Shown: positions 25,225 to 34,392 of the stretch, one piece after another
Numbering within the stretch: the stretch's first letter is position 1
Layout: each line of letters opens with the position of its first letter
Source: Candidatus Sumerlaea chitinivorans
GTDB lineage: Bacteria; Sumerlaeota; Sumerlaeia; Sumerlaeales; Sumerlaeaceae
Direction of reading: 5' to 3'
Length of the DNA: 64,000 nucleotides
Assembly (NCBI GenBank): GCA_003290465.1
Contig: CP030759.1
Coordinates: 2,046,001 to 2,110,000, forward strand
Translations under genes and position numbers: made by a program
Notes under the pieces: generated by a model
Seen by the model: the letters and a program-made list of their open reading frames with translations, nothing else
Database searches by the model: none
What the model was told of the DNA's origin: nothing

Positions 25225-26388
25225 TCACGATGCAGGAATGTAGACAGCCGAGAGCTTCTCCGGGCGGCGGGCCGGCATCACGTCCACAAGCTCGTATTCG
25301 CGTGTGCCGCAGCCGAGTTTTTCGAGATACTCGGGAGCTTTATAAGGATCCTTGTACGGACCGTGAACTTGCTGGAAGGGGTGACCAGCATTCGGCTGTA
25401 GCTCCATCGCCAATGGCAGCGACTCGGCCCGAATCGTCTCCTTCGCCGCCATATCCAAAACCGCTGTGTCCACCGCCACGATGTCATCGGAACCAAAGAC
25501 TCCGAGGTCGGGCATAATCGCTTGTCCCGTAAATCCGAAGCAGTCGCACACCGTGTGAATTTGCGTGGCGATGTTGATGAATACGGCTTTGCCGGGCTCG
25601 AAAGTCGAGAGCACAATCTTCGCAGAAATCGCACAGGCCTCTTGAAAGGCCCAGAAATTCTCCGGTCGAATGTAGAGACTTCCCTCAGGTGCCACCTTCA
25701 AGCAGCGCCCACACTGATTGCACATTTCGTAATGCAGGTGAAGCTCGTCGGGGGAATTCTTGTCCTCGACGATCGCTTCAAACGGACACGAGTCGATGAT
25801 CTTTTTGCGAATGGCGGCATCGGGGCATTTTTCGGAAAACCAATAGCGGTCGAAATGGCATGCGTCGTGGATGGCAGACCGGGTCGGCGCCATCATTGCC
25901 CCCAGCGCTAAATTCTTGATTGCTGCCCCGAAACCACACGACGGGTGGCCCTTCACGTGGGCAAGATCAATCAGGAAAGTGGCGTCCGCGATCATTCCAC
26001 CCAATCGCCACTCGCGCAGGTTTTTATACTCGTGGATGTGGGTATAAAAGTACTTCTCGTCAGGTCCCCCAGTCGGATAGATGGGACAGCCCAAAGTCTC
26101 AGGAGTGTAGCCGCGCTGGGCAGCCGTGGCCACTGCGCCAGCTAAGTCGCAGACAAAGGGTTTTCCCCCACCGTCGAGCACAGCTTTCACCACGCGCCGC
26201 ACAAACACTGGATGGATGGTCGAATAGCCGACGTTTCCGCCTAAGTGCATCTTGATCGCAACGGTCTCGCCTTTCACGCGATCCCGAAGATGGAGCGCAT
26301 CCAAAATCTTATCGAGCTTGCATGGAAGCGTCTCTGAGGCATCCAGACGTGACTGAACAGGCGACCCGTAAAAGACTTTCGCTGGCAT
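25225..26388 (-). CDS. DUF362 domain protein with ferredoxin-like cysteines
   Basis: A 387-residue protein with a DUF362-type fold. Visible are IKMHLGGNVGYSTIHPVFVR near residue 45, DLAHVKGHPSCGFGAAIKNL near 142 and VFGSDDIVAVDTAVLDMA near 300. Cysteines in IIDSCPFEAIV and MCNQCGRCLKVAPEG (about 200-235) could hold a [4Fe-4S] cluster, although the order is CP first, then CxxCxxC. DUF362 proteins often carry iron-sulfur ligands and occur with electron-transfer enzymes; the function is not established. AGGAGA lies before the ATG. The aminotransferase follows on the same strand, and a GNAT gene diverges upstream. Confidence 0.85.
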   Translation of the reverse strand: MPAKVFYGSPVQSRLDASETLPCKLDKILDALHLRDRVKGETVAIKMHLGGNVGYSTIHPVFVRRVVKAVLDGGGKPFVCDLAGAVATAAQRGYTPETLGCPIYPTGGPDEKYFYTHIHEYKNLREWRLGGMIADATFLIDLAHVKGHPSCGFGAAIKNLALGAMMAPTRSAIHDACHFDRYWFSEKCPDAAIRKKIIDSCPFEAIVEDKNSPDELHLHYEMCNQCGRCLKVAPEGSLYIRPENFWAFQEACAISAKIVLSTFEPGKAVFINIATQIHTVCDCFGFTGQAIMPDLGVFGSDDIVAVDTAVLDMAAKETIRAESLPLAMELQPNAGHPFQQVHGPYKDPYKAPEYLEKLGCGTREYELVDVMPARRPEKLSAVYIPAS

Positions 26389-26619
26389 GAAGATTCTCCT
26401 GAGGACTTAGATCGTTTTGACACCTTGAATTAGGCACAGGTCCTGTGGGTTATTCGGCTCGTTGAGCCATAAGAGGCAAGATTGCAGCAGGCGATACGCC
26501 GGTTGCGCTGCAGGCATGCCCTAAAGCTATGACCTGGCCCAAGTGCCTCTTCCGCATGCTTTTTGCCACTTGGATTCACACTTGCATAACAGGTCTTTCG
26601 AGCCACCGATGCGTAATTT

Positions 26620-27147
26620 GTGAAGAAAACGAGCAACAAATCGGCTTCGCTCACTCAGCCTACACCAAACGTCCGGAGTAAAGCCCACTATCAAGTCAAG
26701 CAAGTGAGGTGGGACTCTTCGGAAGCCGTCGCCATACGCCAAGTTCGGATTGCCGTATTTGTCGAGGAGCAGAACGTACCGCGCGAAGAGGAGTTCGACG
26801 CCATTGATCCGCACGCCTACCACGTCGTGGCGTATGACGCAAACGGGCAGCCATGTGGGACGGGTCGCCTCTACCCCGATCCATTTCACCCCGAATGGGC
26901 ACGCATCGGCCGAATGGCCGTCTTGCGCGGGGCACGGGGCACAGGCTGTGGGGCAGCCGTCATGCGGGCACTCCTTGCAGAAGCGTGGAAGCAAGGGTTT
27001 CGCACTGTCGTTTTAAGCGCACAAGTCCACGCTATCGGATTCTATCAACGGTTTGGCTTCGTGCCCTATGGGGCGCACTACCTCGACGTGAACATCCCCC
27101 ACCAATCGATGAAGCTGGTGATGACGCACAAGCCCGACGAGGCGTAG
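26620..27147 (+). CDS. GNAT N-acetyltransferase
   Basis: A protein of up to 175 residues in the GNAT superfamily, which moves acetyl from acetyl-CoA to an amine. The acetyl-CoA loop is RIGRMAVLRGARGTGCGAAV near residue 105, and VFVEEQNVPREEEFD near 48 is typical of the ElaA/YitI-like branch. The C-terminal ...IGFYQRFGFVPYG motif B is clear. The start is a GTG without a strong ribosome site, and the first 30 residues may be untranslated. The substrate is unknown. It diverges from the DUF362 gene and converges on glnD. Confidence 0.85.
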   Translation: MKKTSNKSASLTQPTPNVRSKAHYQVKQVRWDSSEAVAIRQVRIAVFVEEQNVPREEEFDAIDPHAYHVVAYDANGQPCGTGRLYPDPFHPEWARIGRMAVLRGARGTGCGAAVMRALLAEAWKQGFRTVVLSAQVHAIGFYQRFGFVPYGAHYLDVNIPHQSMKLVMTHKPDEA

Positions 27148-27303
27148 CCTTCGGCGGTATCGACTGCCTGATCTCATGAACCCCTCAACAATGCCTCGAA
27201 ACGATGTAATGCGCGACGTGGTAAGATTGCGGGTCGGGTAGCTACACGGTCGCTATCCCATGCGGGCCAGCGCTTCAGGAGAAGCAGGCCCCACTGCACC
27301 GCT

Positions 27304-29994
27304 CTACTGAATGACCTGCTCAAGAGCTTCGCGCAGACGCTTTAGATCCCGCGGCTCGACGATCTTATTGTTCTCGCAGTCCGTGATATAGAAGACGTCC
27401 ACCACGCGGTACGCCTCGGTGGTGATCATCGCCAGATGGATATAGCAGCCCTGTTCGGCACACGTCGCCGTGATGTCGTAAAGGAGACCGGGACGATCGT
27501 ATGTCTTCACCTCCAGCACGGTGTAGGCCGGCGAGCTCTCATTATCAAAGATCACCTGCGGGGGCTTGAGGTTTGTAAGGTCGTCGCGCACGCAAGCCGG
27601 CCGACGCCGATGCGGGAAAACCTCGCTGACCTGCGCCTTTCCAAGCAAAACATTGTTGAGCTCCTGACGTACCCGCTCGAGGCGAAAGCCATGCGGCAAG
27701 GGATTGCCGCGCAGATCCGTCACCTGGAAGGTGTCGATCGCGTAACCATCCTTCGTCGAATAGACCTGAACACTCAAGATGTTGATGTCCTTCGAGGAAA
27801 GCGCGCCGCACAGGTAGCTGAGAAGGCCGGGCACGTCAAACGCCACTGCGGTGATTTCCGTATAGTTTACGCCCGTCGGTTGCGAGATCTCCCATACCAC
27901 GCGGTTGGTGTCGCTCAACTGGCGCCGCATGCGTAAGTGCTTGGCCATCCGCGCAGGAGCAACGCAGTTCAAGTATTTCGGTGGCACGTTGTTCAGGAAA
28001 TCCTCGATTTCTTCTGGCGCGAAGTCCGGCCCACCAATCTCACGCAGTTGCGCCGCGATGTTTGCGCGCTCGGTCGCATCCACCTCGCGAATTGGCGGCT
28101 TCCCCTCCAGCACGAGCATTGTCTTGCGATAAAGATCGTAAAGGAGGGTCGCTTTCCAATCGGTCCACACGCCGGGCCCCACGGCGCTGGTATCGGCATA
28201 GGACAGGATGTAGAGCATCGTTAGCAACTGGGGATCTGGCACCGCAGCCGCCATGTCTGCGATCACTTTCGGATCTTCGAGATCGCGCCGTTGTGAAACG
28301 TGGACCATTTTCAGGTGCTGAAGGATAAGCTGCCGAACTACCTCTTGATCTTCGGGCGGCAGCCCCATGCGCTGGGTCATTTTCTGAGAGAGGATTGCGC
28401 CCCGCAGTACGTGGCCGTGGCCCTCGCCTTTGCCAATGTCGTGGAGCAACAGGGCAAGATTCAATAAATCCCAGCGTTGGATCGAGCGCGCGGCTTCCAC
28501 CAACTCCGGGCGTTGGTTTTCGCTGCGCGTCATGAGCTCCTCGGCCACTTCCACTGTTTTGATGAGGTGCTCGTCCACGGTATAGCGATGGTAATGATCC
28601 ACCCGCACAAGGCAGAAGAGCTTCCGGAACTCCGGGAAGTAGTCTCCAAGAATACCGGTCTCGTGCATTTGATGCAGAGTAGCCGCCACACCGCTCTTGA
28701 GCCCGAGGATATGCATGAAGGCATCGCGACAACGCGGCGAGGTCCGAAACGCCTCGGTATCGGTCGCAATGTGGACCAAACCGAGTAGGTCCTGCAGCTC
28801 TTCGCTCAAGCGCAACCCGGCAGAGGCAGCGAGGGCGAAGCACTCCATGACCCGCGGCGGATCGGAAAGGAAAAACTCGGGGGCCTGCCGCTTCAGAAAC
28901 AGCTGGCCATTATAGGAATAGTAGTCGGGCGCAACCGAGCGACGGCGCATGACTTGGAAGACGCCGCCCACCGTTCGGCGTGCCTTCACCGTTAGGAGCC
29001 GTGTAGCTTTGTTGGCGTAGCGTTCGATGCCACGGGCGCGCAAATAATAATCCTTCATCATCCGCTCTTCGGCCAGAAGCTTTGCATCGGACTTGTAGCC
29101 CAGCGTGCGCGCAATCTCCGGCTGCTTCGCCGCCGAGAGCGTGTCTGCCTTGCGCCCCTCCAGATGGTGCAAGAGGCTTCGGATGGTTAGGATGAAATCC
29201 ATCCCGTCGCTAATGACGAGCAATTCATGCGGCTCGAGAAGTCCCTTCTCGACCAAGATGTCTAAGTCCATCCGTCCCAAGAGTACCGCCGACAACCACT
29301 GGAGCGAATGAACATCGCGCAGGCCCCCTTCGCCTTCTTTGATGTTCGGCTCAAGCAAATAGACCGATCCGCCATACTTGCGATGGCGTTCTTCCAGCTC
29401 GGCGAATTTTGCCTCAATGAACCACTTACGCGCGGGACCCTTGAGCCGTTTGTGAAGCTCCCGAAGCACCCTCGCCAAGGCCTCCGCGTTGCCCGTAATC
29501 AGGCGGGCCTGCATTAGCGACGTGGTTGAATCGAGGTCCGTCCCTACGACAGCCAACGCCTCACTGGGGGTTTTCGTGGCATGCCCTAAATCCAACTTCG
29601 ACAGATCCCAGAGCAGGTAAAGTAGGCTACGGGCGAAAGCTTGCTCCACGGGGCTGGATTGCTCAGGCAGCAAGAGCAAAAGGTCTACGTCCGAATAGAG
29701 ATTGAGCTGGCGGCGGCCATAGCCCCCTTGCGCCACGATTGCGACGCGCTGGTAGTCCGCTGGCGATAGGTGAGCTTCCTCCACCACCCAGCGCACCATC
29801 TCTTTGAGAAGCTCGTCCATGCGGTCCGCAAGCCGTTGGCACGCTGCAAGCCCACCGTGTTGCAGACAATCGCGCAAATGCTGCTCGCGATGTGCTCCAA
29901 GCGTGGCGTTGAGATGCGCAATCAACTCCCGCCGCTTTTGTGCAGGTAGGTCGAGCTGGTAGTTCGGACCACCTTGTGTTGGAGAGGCTTTCAT
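27304..29994 (-). CDS. glnD: [Protein-PII] uridylyltransferase/uridylyl-removing enzyme
   Basis: An 896-residue sensor that uridylylates PII proteins when glutamine is low and removes UMP when it is high. In order: a nucleotidyltransferase domain with QGGYGRRQLNLYSDVDLL near residue 95 (catalytic SDVDL), a PII-uridylyl-transferase helical region, an HD hydrolase with LLHDIGKGEGHGH, and two ACT domains at the C-terminus (VAFDVPGLLSYL and VKTYDRPGLLYDI). I start at ATG 29994 because AAGGAAAG lies just upstream; the longer frame adds a non-conserved leader. It follows the GT4 gene by about 110 nt on the same strand and converges on a GNAT gene. All domains look intact. Confidence 0.95.
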   Translation of the reverse strand: MKASPTQGGPNYQLDLPAQKRRELIAHLNATLGAHREQHLRDCLQHGGLAACQRLADRMDELLKEMVRWVVEEAHLSPADYQRVAIVAQGGYGRRQLNLYSDVDLLLLLPEQSSPVEQAFARSLLYLLWDLSKLDLGHATKTPSEALAVVGTDLDSTTSLMQARLITGNAEALARVLRELHKRLKGPARKWFIEAKFAELEERHRKYGGSVYLLEPNIKEGEGGLRDVHSLQWLSAVLLGRMDLDILVEKGLLEPHELLVISDGMDFILTIRSLLHHLEGRKADTLSAAKQPEIARTLGYKSDAKLLAEERMMKDYYLRARGIERYANKATRLLTVKARRTVGGVFQVMRRRSVAPDYYSYNGQLFLKRQAPEFFLSDPPRVMECFALAASAGLRLSEELQDLLGLVHIATDTEAFRTSPRCRDAFMHILGLKSGVAATLHQMHETGILGDYFPEFRKLFCLVRVDHYHRYTVDEHLIKTVEVAEELMTRSENQRPELVEAARSIQRWDLLNLALLLHDIGKGEGHGHVLRGAILSQKMTQRMGLPPEDQEVVRQLILQHLKMVHVSQRRDLEDPKVIADMAAAVPDPQLLTMLYILSYADTSAVGPGVWTDWKATLLYDLYRKTMLVLEGKPPIREVDATERANIAAQLREIGGPDFAPEEIEDFLNNVPPKYLNCVAPARMAKHLRMRRQLSDTNRVVWEISQPTGVNYTEITAVAFDVPGLLSYLCGALSSKDINILSVQVYSTKDGYAIDTFQVTDLRGNPLPHGFRLERVRQELNNVLLGKAQVSEVFPHRRRPACVRDDLTNLKPPQVIFDNESSPAYTVLEVKTYDRPGLLYDITATCAEQGCYIHLAMITTEAYRVVDVFYITDCENNKIVEPRDLKRLREALEQVIQ

Positions 29995-30105
29995 CTCGAC
30001 TTTCCTTTGGCTCAATGTTTTCACACTGCGGCGGGCGAATTTTACCCTCGCACGCAGGCTTCGGACGCAGGGCACAGTCCCCACAAATTCCCATCTTTAG
30101 GGCAC

Positions 30106-31239
30106 CTACCCTATCGATCTGTTCACGGACTGTGCAAGTATCTTGCGGTAAAATGCGTCTGTTTTCTCAACCAGTGCTTCCACTGAGAACAACTTGGCCA
30201 CACGTGCCCGCCCCGCAGACCCCAGGCTCACTCGCAACTCGGGGTCCCGGACTAAGCGCAGCACCGCGTCGGCAAGTTCTTGCGGGTTGTCCGGCTCGAC
30301 AAGGAAGCCCGTTTCCGCATGGACCACGATGTCGGGGATGCCACCGACACGCGTTGCCACCACGGGCAGACCTGCGGCCGAGGCCTCGAGCACGGCGGTG
30401 CCCAATCCTTCGGAGCGCGACGGTTGCACCGCAATGTCCGCTGCGGCCAAGCACTCGGCTACGTCCGTGCGAAAGCCGACCACGCGAACGTAGGGCGTGA
30501 GCTGCTGCCGCTCGAGTTGAGCTTCCAGCTCTCCTTTTAGGCTACCAGACCCAAGCAGAAGAAAACGCGTGTGGGGGGCGGCTTCCAAGATTCTTGGCAT
30601 TGCGGCAAGCAGGAGGTCATGCCCCTTTTCAGGTCGCAGCCTGCCAGACATGACGACGACCACCTCGTTGGGCTGAAACCCAAATTCCTCGCGGCGCGCG
30701 GGGCGTGCTTCGCGGGCATGCTCGAAGATTCCGACCTCACATGCACTTGGAATCAGCACCAGCCGCGAGGGGGCGATGTAGCGTTTCTCCGCACACTGGG
30801 CTACGATCGCAGAGGAAATGCAGACGATGTGGTCAAAGAAACGCCCATACATCCAACGGTTCGCTGGGTGGTTTGCGATTGGGAAAACGTTGTGCTTCGT
30901 CCGCACAACAATTGGCCGGGGACGATACCCCATCAGCGCAAGCGCCGCAATCCACGAATCACGCCCGCCGTGCAGGTGGACGATGTCCGGACGAAATTCA
31001 CGCAGAAGCGTGCGAAAACGTTTCACATCGCCATGCGCTACGGAGCGAATCAGAGATTCGTAACCGACCCGCTCGTCCACCGCCAGCCCCGCGGCCCGCG
31101 CTCGTTTTGCAAGCTCGCTATCGCGTGGTACACTCAGAAGGACTTCCCAGCCGCGCTCCGCCAGCCCGCGACATTCCATGAGAATGCGATTGGATTGCCC
31201 GCCCCAGCCACGCAGAAAATTTGTATGGAGCACCCTCAT
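30106..31239 (-). CDS. GT4-family glycosyltransferase
   Basis: A 377-residue GT-B-fold glycosyltransferase. The N-terminal domain starts MRVLHTNFLRGWGGQSNRIL, and the C-terminal nucleotide-sugar domain has VMSGRLRPEKGHDLLLAAM and PSRSEGLGTAVLEASAAGLP, the GT4 E-x7-E motif. I start at the ATG at 31239, whose ATGA overlaps the stop of the deacetylase gene, a sign of coupled translation; the longer frame begins inside that gene. With the deacetylase and metallophosphoesterase it probably acts in capsule, exopolysaccharide or lipid A-like glycan assembly. Donor and acceptor are not predictable. Confidence 0.92.
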   Translation of the reverse strand: MRVLHTNFLRGWGGQSNRILMECRGLAERGWEVLLSVPRDSELAKRARAAGLAVDERVGYESLIRSVAHGDVKRFRTLLREFRPDIVHLHGGRDSWIAALALMGYRPRPIVVRTKHNVFPIANHPANRWMYGRFFDHIVCISSAIVAQCAEKRYIAPSRLVLIPSACEVGIFEHAREARPARREEFGFQPNEVVVVMSGRLRPEKGHDLLLAAMPRILEAAPHTRFLLLGSGSLKGELEAQLERQQLTPYVRVVGFRTDVAECLAAADIAVQPSRSEGLGTAVLEASAAGLPVVATRVGGIPDIVVHAETGFLVEPDNPQELADAVLRLVRDPELRVSLGSAGRARVAKLFSVEALVEKTDAFYRKILAQSVNRSIG

Positions 31240-31973
31240 GAGCGCTCCCTCCATCGCCGGCGATTCTTCCACGCATGCACAAGGTGGTAACGATACGAGA
31301 ACAGATACCCAAAGCGTTCAGGCGGCGTGTCATGCATCACCATGACTCGAGGCAAATGGTACAGCTGGTCTGCTCGCACTCGATTGTCGCGAATCGTGCT
31401 CACCGCACCTTCGTATCCAGCCTCGCGCACTAAGCGTTCCACGCGCGCGGAAAAAGCTCCATACGGATAGGCTAACCACGCGGGCGGGGCCCCCAACAGG
31501 CGCCCCAAATGCTCACGCGAACGCATCAACTCATCTCGCACGTTGTCATCCGCAAGCTTTGTGAGACGTGGGTGCGACCACGTGTGGCTGCCAATTTCAA
31601 AACCGGCGGCGTGCATGGCTCGAAGTTCTTCCTCCGAGAGATATTCATCCCACCGGTCGAAGGCTGGACTTGTTCGGATCTTGCCGGCCACAACGAAAAT
31701 GGTCGCCGTAAACCCATGACGAATCAAGCACGGCATGGCGCGGGTGTAGTTGTCGCGCCAGCCATCGTCGAAAGTGATGACCACCCAACGCTTCGGCAAG
31801 GTAGCTTGCTTGAGCAGATGACGCCGCAAGCGGGCGAGCGACACACTCTCATAGCCGTGAGCCAAAAGCCAGCGAAGTTGCTCGTCGAAAAGCTCCTCGC
31901 TCACCCATAACCCACGATGGTCCGCTTGCTCCGGAGGACAACTTCCAATATGGTGATACATAAGAATGGCCAT
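31236..31973 (-). CDS. Polysaccharide deacetylase (NodB-type)
   Basis: A 245-residue enzyme of carbohydrate esterase family 4 that removes N- or O-acetyl groups from glycans. The NodB motifs VVITFDDGW (metal-binding Asp pair) near residue 63, GSHTWSHPRLTKL (metal-binding His) near 129 and YPYGAFSARVERL near 175 are clear. I start at MAILMYHH (31973), 5 nt after the phosphoesterase stop; the longer frame is upstream noise. No signal peptide is obvious, so it may act on cytoplasmic precursors or be exported in another way. The ATGA overlap with the GT4 gene links it to glycan synthesis. Confidence 0.92.
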   Translation of the reverse strand: MAILMYHHIGSCPPEQADHRGLWVSEELFDEQLRWLLAHGYESVSLARLRRHLLKQATLPKRWVVITFDDGWRDNYTRAMPCLIRHGFTATIFVVAGKIRTSPAFDRWDEYLSEEELRAMHAAGFEIGSHTWSHPRLTKLADDNVRDELMRSREHLGRLLGAPPAWLAYPYGAFSARVERLVREAGYEGAVSTIRDNRVRADQLYHLPRVMVMHDTPPERFGYLFSYRYHLVHAWKNRRRWRERS

Positions 31974-31978
31974 GAGCC

Positions 31979-32812
31979 TTAGCCCTCGAACCACTGTCTC
32001 GCAAAAATGCGTTCTTCCGCTGGCTCGAAAGTTCGCATTGTGACGTTCCAATTCCACATCTGAAGCCGAAGCGCGTCCGCATCGAACTCGATGTGATTGA
32101 ATTGATAGATGCGCTCACTGCCGCGTGTCCGCGCACACGAGAGGGTGCCTACGGCTGCCACGACAACTCGGTCCGCGCATCCCGGGAACATCTCCTGAGC
32201 GGTGCGCAACGACGACTGGTGGACATGCCCGTGAAGCACCAAATGAACACCGGCGGAAGCAATTTCATGTAGCCGCGCCTGCGCATGGGGATAGATGCCC
32301 GGTCGCGGATTATCCGGCGTGTTTGCAAAATGCTGATGGACGACGAGGACCCGCCATGAACCAGGTGGTGTGGCTTTCGCCCATCGGCGCACTTCCTCAA
32401 GCGCTTCGGGGCGCAAGATCCCCTGCTGATGACGGAACGGGTTAATGGTATTTAGGGCATAGATACACACATTTCCCAACACCAGCGGCGCCCGGTTAAG
32501 GTCTGCAGCAAACCGCCGATAGTTGTAGAACGGCGCGAAGAGGCGCATGGGCAGAAGATACAGCGGGATGTCGTGATTGCCCGGAATCACCACAAGAGGC
32601 TGAGGGAAGCGCTCCAGCAAAGCACGCGCTTTCAGGAACTGCCAGCGCCGAGCACGCATCGTCAGATCCCCCGACACGACCACCGCATCGGGGCGGAGCT
32701 GATGCGCTAAGGCTAAAAAACGCTCGGCGGGCTCTTCGCGGAACCCCCGCCCCACATGGATATCTGAGCAGTGCAGGATGCTGCGTTTTGAGGAATCCTT
32801 CGTCGAAGCCAT
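31979..32812 (-). CDS. Calcineurin-type metallophosphoesterase
   Basis: A 277-residue binuclear metallophosphoesterase. Metal motifs appear in order: HCSDIHVG near residue 15, VVSGDLTMRARRW, VIPGNHD near 83, VVHQHFAN near 163 and LVLHGHVH near 195. Family members hydrolyse cyclic nucleotides, phosphodiesters or lipid-linked intermediates. The start at 32812 (MASTKD) puts the first motif at the usual distance; the longer frame overlaps the lipoprotein gene. Spacing is 25 nt from that gene and 5 nt to the deacetylase, consistent with one operon. The substrate is unknown. Confidence 0.9.
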   Translation of the reverse strand: MASTKDSSKRSILHCSDIHVGRGFREEPAERFLALAHQLRPDAVVVSGDLTMRARRWQFLKARALLERFPQPLVVIPGNHDIPLYLLPMRLFAPFYNYRRFAADLNRAPLVLGNVCIYALNTINPFRHQQGILRPEALEEVRRWAKATPPGSWRVLVVHQHFANTPDNPRPGIYPHAQARLHEIASAGVHLVLHGHVHQSSLRTAQEMFPGCADRVVVAAVGTLSCARTRGSERIYQFNHIEFDADALRLQMWNWNVTMRTFEPAEERIFARQWFEG

Positions 32813-32837
32813 TTCGAGGAACAATCGAATCTGCGCC

Positions 32838-33287
32838 TTACCTACTCGGGGGCTGTTCGGTTGGCTGGAAGAGAGCCCGCACACGATTGAGATCTAAGCG
32901 CACCCACACCTGAACGCACTCGTGCTGGGGGTTCACCCGCCAGTCGTACACTTCCGCGGTCCGCACCAGCTGAAGGACTTCGGCGCGCAAACGTGTATCG
33001 CGGGCAATCACATCATTGACCGTTTGGCCGGACGGAAGACGCAGTGCTCCGACTCGATTGAGAAGTTCGCGGCGCGCAAGCTGCTCGGCATCGTTTTGGG
33101 CTTCCCGCCGCTGCATCCCCGGTTTTTCCACTGGCCGATACGGCGCACTGGCCGTGACAAGGCACCAGTCGGGCTCGACTTTATGGCTGGGCGTCATCGT
33201 AGCACACCCGATCATCGCCAACGCCACTGTGACCAGCAGTGCAACGCAACTCACTCGACTTCTTTTCACTCGATCGTTCTCAGGCAT
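32838..33287 (-). CDS. Small lipoprotein (LPP20-like)
   Basis: A 149-residue lipoprotein. Basic residues lead a hydrophobic core (about 12-26) ending in the lipobox LAMIGC, so Cys28 should be lipid-modified by signal peptidase II. The mature part has a charged helix (REAQNDAEQLARRELLNRVGA) and strands ending WVRLDLNRVRALF, resembling LPP20-type periplasmic lipoproteins. The role is unknown. It is transcribed with the phosphoesterase, deacetylase and GT4 genes, which suggests an envelope function. Confidence 0.78.
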   Translation of the reverse strand: MPENDRVKRSRVSCVALLVTVALAMIGCATMTPSHKVEPDWCLVTASAPYRPVEKPGMQRREAQNDAEQLARRELLNRVGALRLPSGQTVNDVIARDTRLRAEVLQLVRTAEVYDWRVNPQHECVQVWVRLDLNRVRALFQPTEQPPSR

Positions 33288-33556
33288 TGTTCTTTACCAC
33301 TTCGTCCTCAGTTGGTCGTCCCTAAATGCCATACGCTTTCTTGGCAGGTCCAGTCCAGAACTAAAAGGATGTCATTACAATTGGGCAAAAGGTGGACACC
33401 CGACGGGTGCCCGCCGACGCAAACACATTTTACTTTGCGTGAAGGAAATCACTCCCCTTGCGGAGGCGCTCTACGCACGAAAGATCGATAAAAACTGCTC
33501 AGGGAGCCATGAGACGCGTCTGGTCCATAAACCCTGATACGAATCGGCGACGTGAC

Positions 33557-34144
33557 TTATGGCGCGCTTGGCTCCGCCGCGCGGCTTCGGCGAATCACGC
33601 CGCGCACCCACGTGTTGCAGTTGTGGAAGGGAAAGATCAGGCGCCCAGCAGGCCGTCCCGGCTTGAGTTCTTCTTGCAGGCGTTCGTAATCGTGCCCTTG
33701 AATTGGCCGACACCAAACATCGCTGCCTTTCGATGCGCCTTTGTGATTGATCACATATAAAGGGCGCAAGAGACTCCACGGCGATGTAGGCCAACCACCT
33801 CGAACTGACTCGGAACCGTAGAAATCTGCCCCCGCCTCGCGATCGGGCGTAGCAATCCACTCGTGATACCAACCCACGGCTGCCGCCATCCGGTTCCCGG
33901 GCACGCGGACAGGCCGCACACACCACCATGCGCTCCTGGGGGCATTCATTGGTAACAGGCCGGCGGGACGAAATCCTCTGCGCTCAAGCGCGCTGCTCGC
34001 GGCAGGGGGCAGAATCGGAACATCGTGGCCCGGGCTTCTCCCTTCCCATCCCGCCCGAAAGAAGCTGCATCCCCCCATGCCTGACACCATGCAGACAGCG
34101 AGAAGCCATCCGAAAACCCCGCAGCTGTGACCGCCGATCCTCAT
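33557..34144 (-). CDS. Putative lipoprotein of unknown function
   Basis: A 195-residue protein. From Met at 34144 a hydrophobic signal (about 9-24) ends in SGMGGC, a weak but plausible lipobox. The mature part is rich in Trp, Arg and Pro (APRSAWWCVRPVRVPG, WWSLLRPLYVINHKG-like) and matches no family I recognise. A much longer frame upstream is not supported. It lies 269 nt before the other lipoprotein on the same strand, so co-transcription is uncertain. A divergent sugar kinase is upstream. Confidence 0.6.
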   Translation of the reverse strand: MRIGGHSCGVFGWLLAVCMVSGMGGCSFFRAGWEGRSPGHDVPILPPAASSALERRGFRPAGLLPMNAPRSAWWCVRPVRVPGNRMAAAVGWYHEWIATPDREAGADFYGSESVRGGWPTSPWSLLRPLYVINHKGASKGSDVWCRPIQGHDYERLQEELKPGRPAGRLIFPFHNCNTWVRGVIRRSRAAEPSAP

Positions 34145-34392
34145 TATGGTTTTTCGACTCGTGAAAATGGGCGCAATCAACCTTATTTTGCCATTTTTTG
34201 TGACGGCATAGTGCGAAGATGCGTTTCTCTGAGAGGGCGCCAATCTACCACCAACCCCTCTGATTCCCAGAGCGCAATCTTCTCCTCAGGCGGAGCGGAT
34301 CAGGAAAAATGCTTGTATGCTCACGATTCGGCAATCACGCTCTGGCTTGAAGGTCGGCCGCAAAGTAGTCGGACTGGCCAAGGAGGAAAACG

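Noticed and set aside
27261-27292. Hairpin GGGCC...GGCCC between GNAT and glnD
   Set aside because: The stem is good, but no T-run follows on either strand, so I do not call a terminator.
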